Shown: positions 1-10,116 of the stretch, in pieces
How positions within the stretch are numbered: position 1 is the stretch's first letter
Layout of the letters: every line of letters begins with the position of its first letter
NCBI RefSeq assembly: GCF_001428365.1
Contig: NZ_LMSH01000004.1
Location: 213,270-277,269 of the forward strand
Direction: 5' to 3'
DNA from: Arthrobacter sp. Soil763
GTDB taxonomy: Bacteria; Actinomycetota; Actinomycetes; Actinomycetales; Micrococcaceae
DNA length: 64,000 nucleotides
Made by a program: the position numbers and the translations under genes
Notes under the pieces: generated by a model
The model's database searches: none
Told to the model about the DNA's origin: nothing
Seen by the model: only the letters and a program-made list of their open reading frames with translations

Positions 1-3000
1 CTGGTGGTGCTCAATGATGTGAATTCGGGCAATGTGTGGCTGGTGAACCAGAACATGCAGCTGGTGAACAACTGGGACGACGTCATCCCGCCCAAAAACC
101 AGTCCGATGACCAGGACCAGGAATCCGCGGACAACAACACCATCAACGTCCTGCCGGACCGCACCAAGCCGAACCGGCCGCCGGAAACCCGGCCCGACGC
201 CGTCGGCGTCCGCCCGGGCCGCACCACGGTGCTCTCGGTGCTGGACAACGACTCCGACCCCGACGGCGACGTGCTCACCGCCTCGGTCGCCGGCAACGGC
301 CCCGACTCGGGGCGGCTGCAGAACATCTACGGCGGCACGGCGTTCCAGATCAGCGTCCCGGCCGACGCGAAGCCCGGCACCGAAACCTTCGGCTACAACG
401 CCGCGGACGGCCGCGGCCTCTCCGCCGCCGGCAGCATCACCCTCAACGTCGTGGGTCCGGATGAGAACAAGCCGCCGCTGTTCAAACGCGGCGAACCCAC
501 CACCATGCTGGTCGAGCAGGGCAAGGCGGTCAGCCAGAACATCCTCACTGACTGGACCGACCCCGACGGCGACGACCTGGTGCTGCTCGACGCCAAGGCG
601 GACAACGACCAGGACCAGGTCAAGGTCCGGCGCGACGGGCTGCTCAGCTACCAGGACGCCGGCGCCGCCCCCGGCAAGAAGACCGTCACCGTCACGGTCT
701 GGGACGGCCGCGCCACCACCACCGGCCGCGTGATCGTCAACGTCCAGCCCCCTGGCGCCCTGCAGCCGGTGGTCAACGCGGACCACGTCACCGCCGTCGT
801 AGGCCAGGACCTGGTCATCGCCCCGCTGAAGAACGACGTCGACCCCAACGGCGGTGCGCTGCGCCTCGCCCAGGTCGAGGCGGCCGGAACTGCCCAGCTC
901 GGCCCGGTGACCGACGGCGGAACCTTCACCTTCCGCACGGACACCCCCGGGCCGGTCTACCTGACCTACATCGCCAGCAACGGCCCGCAAAGCACCCAGG
1001 GGCTGATTCGCGTCGACGTCGAATCCGGCAAGGACACCGGCGACCCCGTGGCCGTGCACGACGTCGCCCTGCTGCCGGCCGGCGGCAGCGTCCTGGTGGA
1101 CCCGCTGGCCAACGACTCGGACCCCGCCGGGGGAGTGCTGGTGCTGCAGTCCGTGCAGCTGCCGGAGAACGCCACCGCCTCGGTCAGCGTGATCGACCAC
1201 GCCGTGCTGCGGGTCACCGACATCAGCGGCAGCAAGGACCCCTTCATCTTCCGCTACACCATGTCCAACGGCACCAAGTCCGCCACCGGCAGCGTCTCCG
1301 TGGTCCCCGTCCCGGCCCCCGCCGTGGTCGAGGCCCCGCAGCCCAAACCGGACGAGGTGAACGTGCGCGCCGGCGACGTCGTCACCATCCCCGTCCTGGC
1401 CAACGACACGCACCCGCAGGGCGCGAAGCTGACCGTGGACCCGGTGCTGCCGCAGCCCGTCCCCGCCGCCGACGGCAAGAGCTTCGTCTCCGAAAACACG
1501 CTGCGCTTCATCGCCGGCGCCGTGCCCAAGACCGTCCGGGCCATCTACAACGCCGTGGACCCGCAGGGCCAGAAGAGCGCCGCCGCCGTCACCATCCACA
1601 TCCTGCCGCTGGACGGGGCCGAAAACTCACGCCCGCAACCGAAGAACCTCACCGCCCGCGTGGTCGCCGGCGGCACCGTCCGGATCCCGGTGGAACTCGA
1701 CGGGATCGACCCCGACGGCGACTCGGTCCAGCTCACCGGCATCGACAGCACCCCCTCGATGGGCACCGCCACCTCCGGCAGCACCTTCATCGACTTCACC
1801 GCCGCCGGTGACGGCGCCGGAACGGACACGTTCCGCTACAAGGTCGTGGACCGTCAGGGCGCCGTAAACACCGGCACCGTCACCGTCGGCATCGCCCCAC
1901 GCGGGGAAACCAACCAGAAGCCGACGCCGGTGGACGACGCCGTCGCCGTCCGCCCCGGCCGGCAGATCGCCGTCGATGCCGCCGGCAACGACACCGACCC
2001 GGACGGGGACCCGATCCGGATCCTGACCAACGGCATCGAGGCCGCCGCCGAACTGCAGGCCACGGTCAGCAAGCAAAGCGGCCGGATCATCCTGCTCGCC
2101 CCGAACCAGGAAGGCACCGTCAACGTCCGGTACAAGGTCGCCGACGACCGGGGCGCCACCGCGCAGGCCGCCGTTGCCGTCAAGGTGCAGAAGAACGTGC
2201 CGCTGCAGGCCCCGATCGCCCGGGACGACCGGGTCACGTCCGCGCAGACGCTCGGCAGGACCGCCGTCGACGTGCCGGTCCTGAAGAACGACGAAGACCC
2301 GGACGGGGTCGGTGAAAACCTCCAGGTAGGCACCGAGGCGAAAACCGCCCGGCCCGGCCCCGACGGTAACCTGATCGTGGAACTGACCGAGCAGCCGCAG
2401 CTGATCCCGTACACCGTCGAGGACGTTGACGGGCAGAAGTCCACCGCCATCGTCTGGGTCCCCGGGCTGGGGCAGCAGGTCCCCACCCTGGCCAAGGACG
2501 AGGTCGTGGAAGTCGTCGCGGGCCAGTCCGTCACCGTGGACCTGAAGGAATGGGTCAAGGTGCGCGAGGGCCGCTCGCCGCGGATCACCCAGACGGACCG
2601 GATCAAGCTGATCGGCGCCGACGGCTCTGACCCCGTCGCGGGCGGCGGCACCGCACTGAAGTACACGGCCGGGAAAGACTACGCCGGCCCCGGCTCGCTG
2701 AGCTTCGAAGTCACCGACGGCACCGGCCCGGATGATCCGGCCGGCCTGAAATCCACGCTCAGCATCCGCACCAAGGTCCTCCCCGACCCGAACCGGAACA
2801 ACCCGCCGGAGTTGCTGGGCAGCCAGCTGGAGGTGCCCGAGAGCGACACCGTCGTCACCGACCTGGCACCGCTCACCACCGACCTGGACGACGGCGACGT
2901 GGACAACATGAAGTACGAACTGGCCGGAGACGCACCGGCCGGATTCAACGCCTCCATCGACGGCAAGACCCTCAAGGTCTCCGCCAAGGACGGCACCGAC

Positions 3001-5085
3001 GCCGGGGCCACCGGCGCAGTCCAGGTCACCGCCAAGGACCGCCGCGGACTGGAAGCGGCGGCGACCTACCAGCTGACGGCAACAGCCTCCAACCGGCCCA
3101 AGCCGGTGGCCAACGACGACCTCGAACCCAACGCCGCCGCCGGCAAGCCCGTCACCGTTCCGGTGCTGGCCAACGACGCCAACCCGTTCCCGGAGACGCC
3201 GCTGAAGATCGTGGCGGCTACCACCGAGACCGGGTCCGGGAACGTCGGCGTCGACGGCGGCAATGTCGTGGTCACCCCGGCTGAGGGTTTCTCCGGGACC
3301 ATGGTGGTGTCCTACACGGTCGCCGACAAGACCGGCGACCCGTCCCGGCAGGCCACCGCCCGGATCCGGCTGACAGTCAAGGACAAGCCGCAGGCCCCCA
3401 CAACGCCGCTGGCGTCCAGCGTCGGTGACGGCACCGCCCTGCTGAACTGGACCGCGCCGGCGGACCGCGGCTCCCCAATCACCAAGTACACCGTCTATGG
3501 CGATAACGGCTTCCGGCAGGACTGCCCGGCCAACTCCTGCACCCTGACCGGGCTGACAAACAACACCAAGTACCACTTCCAGGTCACGGCCACCAACGCC
3601 ATCGACGAATCCGAGCGGTCCCCGGCGTCGGCCGAGGTGCGCCCGGACGTCAAGCCGGATACCCCCGCCGCGCCGTCGCTGAAGTTCGGCGATAAGCAGC
3701 TCTCTGTCGCCTGGACCGCCCCCGCCTCCAAGGGGTCCCCGGTCAAGTCGTACGACCTGGAGATCTCGCCTGCGCCCCCGGGCCAGAACGCCCAGCTCCA
3801 GAACCTGACGTCCACCAGCTACGTCTGGAAGGGCCTGGAGAACGGCGTGGCCTACAAGGTCCGCGTCCTGGCCCGCAACGACGCCAAGGAACCCTCCGAG
3901 TGGAGCGCCTACTCGGCGGCGGAAACCCCGGCGGGCAAGCCGGCCACCCCCGCGGCGCCCAGTGCCACGGCGGCCCCGTCCGTCGGCACCCAGAGCCAGC
4001 TCAGGGTTGACTGGTCGGCACCCGACAACAACGGCGACGCCATCTCCTCCTACACGCTCACCACCCTGCGCGGCGGCGCGGTCGTGGCCACCCAGAAGGT
4101 CACCGGGACCTCGCAGAATGTGACGGTCGACAACTCCGAGTCCGACTACACCTTCACCGTCTCCGCGACCAACAAGGCCGGGACCTCCGGGACCAGCGCC
4201 CAGTCGGCAGCTGTGCGTGCGGTGGGCAAACCCGCCATGGTCAGCGCACCGACGGCGTCCCTCGTGGACACCGCGGGCGACGGCGGAAAAATCAACGTGC
4301 GCTTCACGCCGCTCACCGCGGCGCAGCGCAACGGCTCGAGCGCGTCGGAAATCACTTACCGGTACAAACTGACCTCCGGCAGCGGCAGCGGCACCATCCC
4401 GGCCGGCGGCGGGGTCGTGGCGGCCCCCAACGGAACCTCCACCGCCGTCGTCGTCTGGGCCGTCTCGTCGCGCAGCTCCAGCGCAGGTGACGCCAGCAGG
4501 CCCTCGAATACGGTCAACCCCTACGGCCTCGCCTTCGCGCCCACCGTCAAGGGCAGCGGCAGCGCCGGCCCCGGGGACAAGACCGTGTCCTGGACCTGGA
4601 ACGAGCCCAACGGCAACGGACGGGCCGTGACCGGCTACCAGTACAGCCTCGACGGCGGAGGCTGGCAGTCCACGCAGCAGCGCTCCTTCTCCAAGAGCGT
4701 GGGGTACAGCGAAACCCACACGCTGCGGGTCCGCGCCATCGCTGCCGGCCAGCCCGGCCGGGTCGGCAGCGACACCTCCCGTAGCGGCGCGGAGCCGAAG
4801 CCGCCGCAGCCCACGTCGTGGGACATCCGGGCCACCCCGGTGCGGACCTGCACGGAGCCCAACAGCGGCACCAGCAGCTACCGCAACAGCAACCCGGACC
4901 AGTGCATCAGCCCGGGTAAGTGGTTCGACACCGGCATCACGGCCCAGGCGGACTACTACGTCCGCTGGGGCTCCTCTGGCCGGCTCTGGTACCACCTGAC
5001 CAGCGGGCCCGCCGCCGGCAACTTCGCCCGCGGCGACACCACCAGCCTCGGCGCCACCCCGCCCGCGGGGATGCCGCAGCGGTGA
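1..5085 (+). CDS. Giant Ig-like repeat / fibronectin type III surface protein (5' end outside window)
   Basis: The frame is open from the first base, so the start and any signal or membrane anchor lie upstream. The visible 1690+ residues carry roughly ten Ig/cadherin-like repeats of about 95-100 residues. Each is marked by an Asp-rich turn such as NDSDPDGD (near residues 80, 184, 277, 370, 467, 566, 662, 762, 959 and 1057). Four or five fibronectin III modules follow from about residue 1130, each opening with a Pro-rich linker and a W(T/S)AP strand. The C-terminal 90 residues have two Cys (in RTCTEP and DQCISP) and no LPxTG motif or membrane helix. Fold and order fit an exported, N-terminally anchored, possibly Ca-binding adhesin or scaffold. 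It stands 97 bp before the MoxR gene, like the FN3 protein of bifidobacterial PFNA clusters. Ligand unknown. Confidence 0.85.
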   Translation: MVVLNDVNSGNVWLVNQNMQLVNNWDDVIPPKNQSDDQDQESADNNTINVLPDRTKPNRPPETRPDAVGVRPGRTTVLSVLDNDSDPDGDVLTASVAGNGPDSGRLQNIYGGTAFQISVPADAKPGTETFGYNAADGRGLSAAGSITLNVVGPDENKPPLFKRGEPTTMLVEQGKAVSQNILTDWTDPDGDDLVLLDAKADNDQDQVKVRRDGLLSYQDAGAAPGKKTVTVTVWDGRATTTGRVIVNVQPPGALQPVVNADHVTAVVGQDLVIAPLKNDVDPNGGALRLAQVEAAGTAQLGPVTDGGTFTFRTDTPGPVYLTYIASNGPQSTQGLIRVDVESGKDTGDPVAVHDVALLPAGGSVLVDPLANDSDPAGGVLVLQSVQLPENATASVSVIDHAVLRVTDISGSKDPFIFRYTMSNGTKSATGSVSVVPVPAPAVVEAPQPKPDEVNVRAGDVVTIPVLANDTHPQGAKLTVDPVLPQPVPAADGKSFVSENTLRFIAGAVPKTVRAIYNAVDPQGQKSAAAVTIHILPLDGAENSRPQPKNLTARVVAGGTVRIPVELDGIDPDGDSVQLTGIDSTPSMGTATSGSTFIDFTAAGDGAGTDTFRYKVVDRQGAVNTGTVTVGIAPRGETNQKPTPVDDAVAVRPGRQIAVDAAGNDTDPDGDPIRILTNGIEAAAELQATVSKQSGRIILLAPNQEGTVNVRYKVADDRGATAQAAVAVKVQKNVPLQAPIARDDRVTSAQTLGRTAVDVPVLKNDEDPDGVGENLQVGTEAKTARPGPDGNLIVELTEQPQLIPYTVEDVDGQKSTAIVWVPGLGQQVPTLAKDEVVEVVAGQSVTVDLKEWVKVREGRSPRITQTDRIKLIGADGSDPVAGGGTALKYTAGKDYAGPGSLSFEVTDGTGPDDPAGLKSTLSIRTKVLPDPNRNNPPELLGSQLEVPESDTVVTDLAPLTTDLDDGDVDNMKYELAGDAPAGFNASIDGKTLKVSAKDGTDAGATGAVQVTAKDRRGLEAAATYQLTATASNRPKPVANDDLEPNAAAGKPVTVPVLANDANPFPETPLKIVAATTETGSGNVGVDGGNVVVTPAEGFSGTMVVSYTVADKTGDPSRQATARIRLTVKDKPQAPTTPLASSVGDGTALLNWTAPADRGSPITKYTVYGDNGFRQDCPANSCTLTGLTNNTKYHFQVTATNAIDESERSPASAEVRPDVKPDTPAAPSLKFGDKQLSVAWTAPASKGSPVKSYDLEISPAPPGQNAQLQNLTSTSYVWKGLENGVAYKVRVLARNDAKEPSEWSAYSAAETPAGKPATPAAPSATAAPSVGTQSQLRVDWSAPDNNGDAISSYTLTTLRGGAVVATQKVTGTSQNVTVDNSESDYTFTVSATNKAGTSGTSAQSAAVRAVGKPAMVSAPTASLVDTAGDGGKINVRFTPLTAAQRNGSSASEITYRYKLTSGSGSGTIPAGGGVVAAPNGTSTAVVVWAVSSRSSSAGDASRPSNTVNPYGLAFAPTVKGSGSAGPGDKTVSWTWNEPNGNGRAVTGYQYSLDGGGWQSTQQRSFSKSVGYSETHTLRVRAIAAGQPGRVGSDTSRSGAEPKPPQPTSWDIRATPVRTCTEPNSGTSSYRNSNPDQCISPGKWFDTGITAQADYYVRWGSSGRLWYHLTSGPAAGNFARGDTTSLGATPPAGMPQR

Positions 5086-5182
5086 CCACCGGACCCTCAC
5101 CTAAACTAAACGCCGGACACCGCAGGAAGCCGCGGCCGGCGGACACCCCCACGCTTGACCCGAACGGAAAAGGAACCACCCC

Positions 5183-6154
5183 ATGACGATGACCACTGAG
5201 CAGGCCGAATGGTTTGCCGGCACCTTTGAGAAGCTCGTTGCCAACGTGGGCCAGGCGGTACTAGGCAAGTCCCACGTCATCCGGCTGACCTTCACGGCAA
5301 TGCTTGCCGAGGGCCACGTGCTCTTCGAGGACGCCCCCGGTACTGGCAAGACCTCCCTGGCCCGCGCCCTCGCGGCCACCGTCCAGGGCTCGAACAACCG
5401 CATCCAGTTCACCCCTGACCTGCTGCCCTCCGACGTCACCGGTGTCACCATCTACGACCAGAAGACCCAGCAGTTCGAGTTCCACAAGGGCCCGATCTTC
5501 AACAACATCGTCCTCGCCGATGAAATCAACCGCGCCTCGCCCAAGACCCAGTCGGCGCTGCTGGAGGTCATGGAGGAATCCCGGGTCACCGTGGACGGGG
5601 CGACCTACGAGGCGGGCCGGCCGTTCATGGTCCTGGCCACCCAGAACCCGATCGAGCAGGCCGGCACGTACCGGCTGCCCGAAGCCCAGCTGGACCGCTT
5701 CCTGATCAAGACCTCGATCGGCTACCCGGACCACGCCTCCACGGTGCAGCTGCTCGGCGGCTCCAATCTCAAGGACCGTTCCCGGGAGATCGGCGCCGTC
5801 ATCACGACCCAGGCCGTCGCGGACATGGCCGACCTCGCCGCCACCACCCACGTGGACACCGCGGTGCTGGAATACATTTCCCGGCTTTGCGAGGAAACCC
5901 GCAACGCCCCGGAGACCCGCCTGGGCGTCTCCGTGCGCGGCGCCCTGGCCATGGTCCGCGCCGCCAAGGTCTGGGCCGCCAGCCAGGGCCGGAACTTCGT
6001 CCTGCCCGACGACGTGAAGGACCTCGCCGCCGTCGTCTGGACCCACCGCCTGGTGATGGACCCGGAAGCGGAGTTCTCCGGCGCCACGGCCGACGCCGTC
6101 CTGTCCCGGGTGCTGGCCGAGGTCGCCGCCCCGCAACAGCGCGCCGCCGTCTAG
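5183..6154 (+). CDS. MoxR-family AAA+ ATPase
   Basis: This 323-aa protein is a complete MoxR-type AAA+ ATPase. The Walker A motif APGTGKTSLA lies at residues 51-60, Walker B with LADEINR near 111-117, and the sensor 1 region ATQNPIEQAGTYRLPEAQLD follows. The C-terminal lid is of AAA_lid type. MoxR proteins act as chaperone-like ATPases and are almost always followed by a DUF58 protein, as here; the pair probably remodels or matures an envelope complex. The ATG at 5183 is preceded by AAAAGGAA. A 99-bp gap separates it from the DUF58 gene, in contrast to the overlapping genes further on. Substrate not deducible. Confidence 0.95.
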   Translation: MTMTTEQAEWFAGTFEKLVANVGQAVLGKSHVIRLTFTAMLAEGHVLFEDAPGTGKTSLARALAATVQGSNNRIQFTPDLLPSDVTGVTIYDQKTQQFEFHKGPIFNNIVLADEINRASPKTQSALLEVMEESRVTVDGATYEAGRPFMVLATQNPIEQAGTYRLPEAQLDRFLIKTSIGYPDHASTVQLLGGSNLKDRSREIGAVITTQAVADMADLAATTHVDTAVLEYISRLCEETRNAPETRLGVSVRGALAMVRAAKVWAASQGRNFVLPDDVKDLAAVVWTHRLVMDPEAEFSGATADAVLSRVLAEVAAPQQRAAV

Positions 6155-6253
6155 AAGGTCCCACCGCCGGACCGGGGTGACCCCGGCCCGCCACCGTCCG
6201 CCCACACAGCGGGGCAGCCCCGGCCCCGCCCCTGCACGAACAAAGGCACCCAT

Positions 6254-7585
6254 ATGTCCACCGGCACCGCGTTCACCCGGTTTACCGAACGCCTGAAAAA
6301 GCCGCTGTCCCGGGCCGGCACGCCCGCCCGGCTGCACCCCGGAGCCGTCTGGTCCCAGGCGAGCAGCACCGCCGCCCTGGCGCTCGCCCCCGCCGGCCGC
6401 GCTGTCCGGGACCGTTTCCGCCGCCATGTGGCGCCCGTGCTCTCCGTCGTTAGCGGCCTCGGCTGGGCCGTGCTGGCCGGCGCGGTGCTGCTGTGGACCC
6501 TGGGCCAGGCGTACGGCTGGCAGGAGGCCAAGGCCGCCGCGATCGCTGCCTTCGTGCTGCTGCTCCTCGCGGTGGGATTCATCCTGGGCCGCTCCTCCTA
6601 CGGGGTGCTGCTGGACCTGGCCCGGACCCGCGTCGCCGTGGGGGACAGCGCCGTCGGCAGCATTGCGGTCACCAACACCTCGGCCCGTCCGCTGTTGCCC
6701 GCCGCGCTGGAACTGCCGGTCGGGGCGGCCACCGCCGTGTTCCACCTGCCCCGGATGAAACCCGGGCAGGCCCACGAGGACCTCTTCACCATCCCCACCG
6801 CCCGCCGCGCCGTGATCGTCGTCGGCCCGGTCCGCTCGGTCCGCGCCGACCCGCTGCACCTGCTTCGCCGACAGGTGCTGTGGACCGAACCCGAGGACCT
6901 GTACGTGCACCCCAAGACCGTGGCCCTGGGCGGTTCCGCCGCCGGCTTCATCCGCGACCTCGAAGGCATGCCCACCACCGAACTCTCCAGCGCGGACGTC
7001 TCCTTCCACGCCCTGCGGGACTACGTGCCGGGCGATGACCGCCGGCACATCCACTGGAAGACCACCGCCCGGACGAACAAGCTCATGGTCCGCCAGTTTG
7101 AGGAAACCCGCCGCGCCCACCTGGCGGTCGCGCTCTCGACCAACACGGACGAGTACGCCTCCGAGGAGGAGTTCGAACTCGCGGTCTCCGCCGCCGGCTC
7201 GATCGGGCTGCAGGCCATCCGGGAGCAGCGCGACCTCGACGTGCTCACCCAGCAGGGGCCGCTGCGCTGCGAGACTGGCCGGAACCTGCTGGACGGCCTG
7301 ACCCGGATCGTGGGCGCCCCGGCGCGCAAGGACGCCGTCGACCTGGCCCGCAGCCTGGCCGACACCGTCCCGAACGCCTCCGTGGTGTTCCTGGTCGTCG
7401 GCAGCAACGTCACCCCCACCCAGCTGCGCTCCGCCGCAGCCTCGGTGCCGCCGGGCGTGCGCAGCCTGGCAGTCCGCGTCCAGGCCGGCGCCGCCCCCGC
7501 CCGGGCCAACATCGCCGACCTTACCGTCCTGACCCTGGGCGACCTTTCCGAACTGGCCATCGTGCTCCGCAAGGCCGCCGCATGA
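6254..7585 (+). CDS. DUF58 domain-containing membrane protein
   Basis: The 443-aa product has two hydrophobic helices at about residues 65-115, then a beta-rich region and the DUF58 signature (LRDYVPGDDRRHIHWK, about residues 255-270) followed by RQFEETRRAHLAVALS. The last part resembles a von Willebrand A-like fold seen in the family. DUF58 proteins are typical partners of MoxR ATPases and transglutaminase-fold membrane proteins. Its stop overlaps the next start by ATGA, implying translational coupling. An AAAGG stretch precedes the ATG. Biochemical role unknown in the family. Confidence 0.93.
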   Translation: MSTGTAFTRFTERLKKPLSRAGTPARLHPGAVWSQASSTAALALAPAGRAVRDRFRRHVAPVLSVVSGLGWAVLAGAVLLWTLGQAYGWQEAKAAAIAAFVLLLLAVGFILGRSSYGVLLDLARTRVAVGDSAVGSIAVTNTSARPLLPAALELPVGAATAVFHLPRMKPGQAHEDLFTIPTARRAVIVVGPVRSVRADPLHLLRRQVLWTEPEDLYVHPKTVALGGSAAGFIRDLEGMPTTELSSADVSFHALRDYVPGDDRRHIHWKTTARTNKLMVRQFEETRRAHLAVALSTNTDEYASEEEFELAVSAAGSIGLQAIREQRDLDVLTQQGPLRCETGRNLLDGLTRIVGAPARKDAVDLARSLADTVPNASVVFLVVGSNVTPTQLRSAAASVPPGVRSLAVRVQAGAAPARANIADLTVLTLGDLSELAIVLRKAAA

Positions 7586-10116
7586 GCGCCCCGACCGGCC
7601 TCCGCCCGCGCCGGAACGCCCCGGCCCCGCGCCGCTCCGGTTTCGCCGGCCAGCCCGCCTGGCACTACGCGCTCGACGCCGGAGCGCTCACCGTGCTGCT
7701 GGGCCTCGGCGTCCTCGGGTTCAGCCCCAGCTTCGGCGGGGACCCCTACTACCTGGCCGCCGGGTTCGGCGGCATCCTGCTCGGGCTCGGCGTCGCCGCC
7801 GCGAAGGTCCACTTCCGGCTGGGAGCCCTGATCACCGCCGCGCTGACGCTGGCCGGATACCTTGTCTTCGGGACCGCACTCGCCGTCCCGGACGCGTCGA
7901 TCGCCGGCGTGCTGCCCAGCCTGGACTCGCTGCGGACGCTGCTGGCCGGGGTCGTCTTCGCCTGGAAGGACATGCTCACCGTCGGCGTGCCGGTCGGCAC
8001 CGCCGGCGGGACCCTGATCGTGCCGTTCCTGAGTTCGCTGCTGACCGCCCTCGCCGCCGGGCTGCTCAGCTGGCGGCTGAAAAGCCCGTACTGGCCGCTG
8101 CTGCCGGTGCTGGTGCTGTTCGTCACCGGCATCGCCTTCAGCACCAGCGCCGGTTTCCTGACGGTCGAACGCGGCATCGCGCTGACCGTCGTCGCGATCG
8201 CCTGGGCGACGTTCCGCCGCGACGCCCTGCGCCGCAACGACACCCGCACCGTCTCGGTCAACCGGCCGGACGCCGACCAGTCCGCGCTGCGCACCGCTCG
8301 GCTGCGGCGCACCGGCACGGCCGCGGCGGTGATCGCCGCCGCCGTCGCCGTGACCGCCGTTGCCTCCCCGCTGGTGACCGCCGCCGACGACCGGAAGGTG
8401 CTCCGCAACACGATCGTGCCGCCGTTCGACCCGAAGGACTACATCACCCCGCTGGCAAGCTTCCGGAACCTCGTCAAGGACAAGAAGGACGACAACCTCT
8501 TCCTGGTCAAGGGCCTGCCCAAGGACGCCCGGGTCCGGCTCGCGGCACTGGACTCCTTCAACGGCACGAACTACAACATGGACCCCAACGGTTCCGGCAG
8601 CTTCAGCAAGGTCGGTGACGCGAAGTCGCTGAACACCCTGGCCGACTCCACCGGGATCGTGCCGACGAACAACTACACCCTGGGCATCACGATCGAGGAC
8701 TACCAGGGCTACTTCCTGCCCGGCGGCCGCAAGACCACCGGGATCAGCTTCGACCGGGACGGCAGCGGCGCCGCGTCGGGGCTGTACTTCAACGCGGGCA
8801 CGGACACCGCCGTCACCACGCGGGGACTGACCAAGGGCGACTCCTACAGCGTCCAGGTGGCGGACCCGGTGATGCTCGAACACGGCCAGCTCACCCAGTA
8901 CGACTTCGCCAAGGTCCCGCTGCCGGACCCGGCGGAAGTCCCGCCGGTGGTCGGCTCGCAGGCGAACGACCTCGCTGCCGACGCGCCCACCGCGATCGAC
9001 CGGGTCCGCCAGATCGAGGCGCACTTCCAGAAAAAGGGCGCCTTCAGCAACGGCCTGATCGCGGACGGGCAGCTGCCCAGCGTCTCGGGCCACAGCGCCG
9101 GCCGGATCCGGAACCTGCTCACCGCCAAGCAGATGCTCGGCGACGACGAACAGTACGCGGTGGCGATGTCCCTGATGCTGCGCCACCTGGGCATCCCGTC
9201 CCGGGTGGTGATGGGGTTCTACCCGGACCCCAAGAGCCCGGAAAACGGCGCCGGCGAGGTGCAGATTACCGGCAAGGACGTCCACGCCTGGGTAGAGGTC
9301 GCCTTCGACCGGGTGGGCTGGGTGTCCTTCGACCCCACCCCGCCCAAGGACAACGTGCCGATCCCGCCGGACCCGGAAACCAAGTCCAAGCCCAAGCCGC
9401 AGGTCCTGCAGCCGCCGCCCCCGCCGCAGGAACCCGCGGAGCTGCCGCCGGACTCCGCGCCGGACGCGCTCGACGCCGACGAGAAGAAGAACAACCCCTG
9501 GTTGTTCTGGGGCCCGCTGCTGGCCGCGATCGGCACCGCGCTGATCCCGGTGGCCATCCTGGCGGTGCCGCTGCTGCTGATCGCGCTGCTGAAGGCGCGG
9601 CGGCGGAAGGCGCGCTTCACGGACGGCCACCCCGCCCAGCGCGTGGGCGGCGGCTGGAACGAGGTTGTCAGCCTGGCCACCGACCTCGGTGCCGGCGTGG
9701 ACGCCCGCGCCACCCGGCGGGAGTCCGCCGCCGTGCTCGGCGAGGCGTTCCCGGCCAGCCGGGACACCACGACCCTGCTCGCCAGCCGGGCCGACGCCGC
9801 GATCTTCGGCGCGGGCCAGCCCAGCGAGGACCAGGTCCGCGAGTACTGGCAGATCGTGGACGGTTCGCTCAAGGAAATGACCGGAACGCTGGGGTTCTGG
9901 CGCCGCCAGCAGGCGCGCTTCTCGCCGCGGTCGCTGCTGGCCGACGGACGCGCGGCCCTGAAACTGCGCGGCCTCCGGCCGGTGCTGCCGGTCCGGAACC
10001 GTTCCGGTGCCGCCGGTGCGGGCGGGTCGTCCGGGGCCGGCCCGGCCGCGGTTGACCCGGCCGCCTTCGGCCCAGCTAGTACAGTGGAGCCCGGCCCGAA
10101 CCAGGAACCGCAGTGA
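7582..10116 (+). CDS. Transglutaminase-like membrane protein lacking the catalytic cysteine
   Basis: The 844-aa protein has an N-terminal block of about six membrane helices (residues 30-215), one more near 250, an extracytoplasmic region containing a transglutaminase core (about 510-590), a Pro-rich stretch, another helix at about 640-670 and a cytoplasmic tail. This is the TgpA-like layout. In the core the His (DVHAWVEV) and Asp (VSFDPTPP) are present, but the position normally holding the nucleophilic Cys reads LGDDEQYAVAM. I find no Cys in the whole protein. It is therefore probably not a classical transglutaminase or cysteine protease. Overlaps both neighbours by 4 bp. Equivalent to the tgm gene of PFNA clusters. 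Confidence 0.92.
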   Translation: MSAPTGLRPRRNAPAPRRSGFAGQPAWHYALDAGALTVLLGLGVLGFSPSFGGDPYYLAAGFGGILLGLGVAAAKVHFRLGALITAALTLAGYLVFGTALAVPDASIAGVLPSLDSLRTLLAGVVFAWKDMLTVGVPVGTAGGTLIVPFLSSLLTALAAGLLSWRLKSPYWPLLPVLVLFVTGIAFSTSAGFLTVERGIALTVVAIAWATFRRDALRRNDTRTVSVNRPDADQSALRTARLRRTGTAAAVIAAAVAVTAVASPLVTAADDRKVLRNTIVPPFDPKDYITPLASFRNLVKDKKDDNLFLVKGLPKDARVRLAALDSFNGTNYNMDPNGSGSFSKVGDAKSLNTLADSTGIVPTNNYTLGITIEDYQGYFLPGGRKTTGISFDRDGSGAASGLYFNAGTDTAVTTRGLTKGDSYSVQVADPVMLEHGQLTQYDFAKVPLPDPAEVPPVVGSQANDLAADAPTAIDRVRQIEAHFQKKGAFSNGLIADGQLPSVSGHSAGRIRNLLTAKQMLGDDEQYAVAMSLMLRHLGIPSRVVMGFYPDPKSPENGAGEVQITGKDVHAWVEVAFDRVGWVSFDPTPPKDNVPIPPDPETKSKPKPQVLQPPPPPQEPAELPPDSAPDALDADEKKNNPWLFWGPLLAAIGTALIPVAILAVPLLLIALLKARRRKARFTDGHPAQRVGGGWNEVVSLATDLGAGVDARATRRESAAVLGEAFPASRDTTTLLASRADAAIFGAGQPSEDQVREYWQIVDGSLKEMTGTLGFWRRQQARFSPRSLLADGRAALKLRGLRPVLPVRNRSGAAGAGGSSGAGPAAVDPAAFGPASTVEPGPNQEPQ

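Noticed and set aside
1627..5100. Very long minus-strand frame (1157 codons) opposite the Ig-like protein
   Set aside because: It is Gly/Val/Arg-rich without domain-like sequence, lacks a ribosome site and mirrors the third-position GC bias of the real gene.
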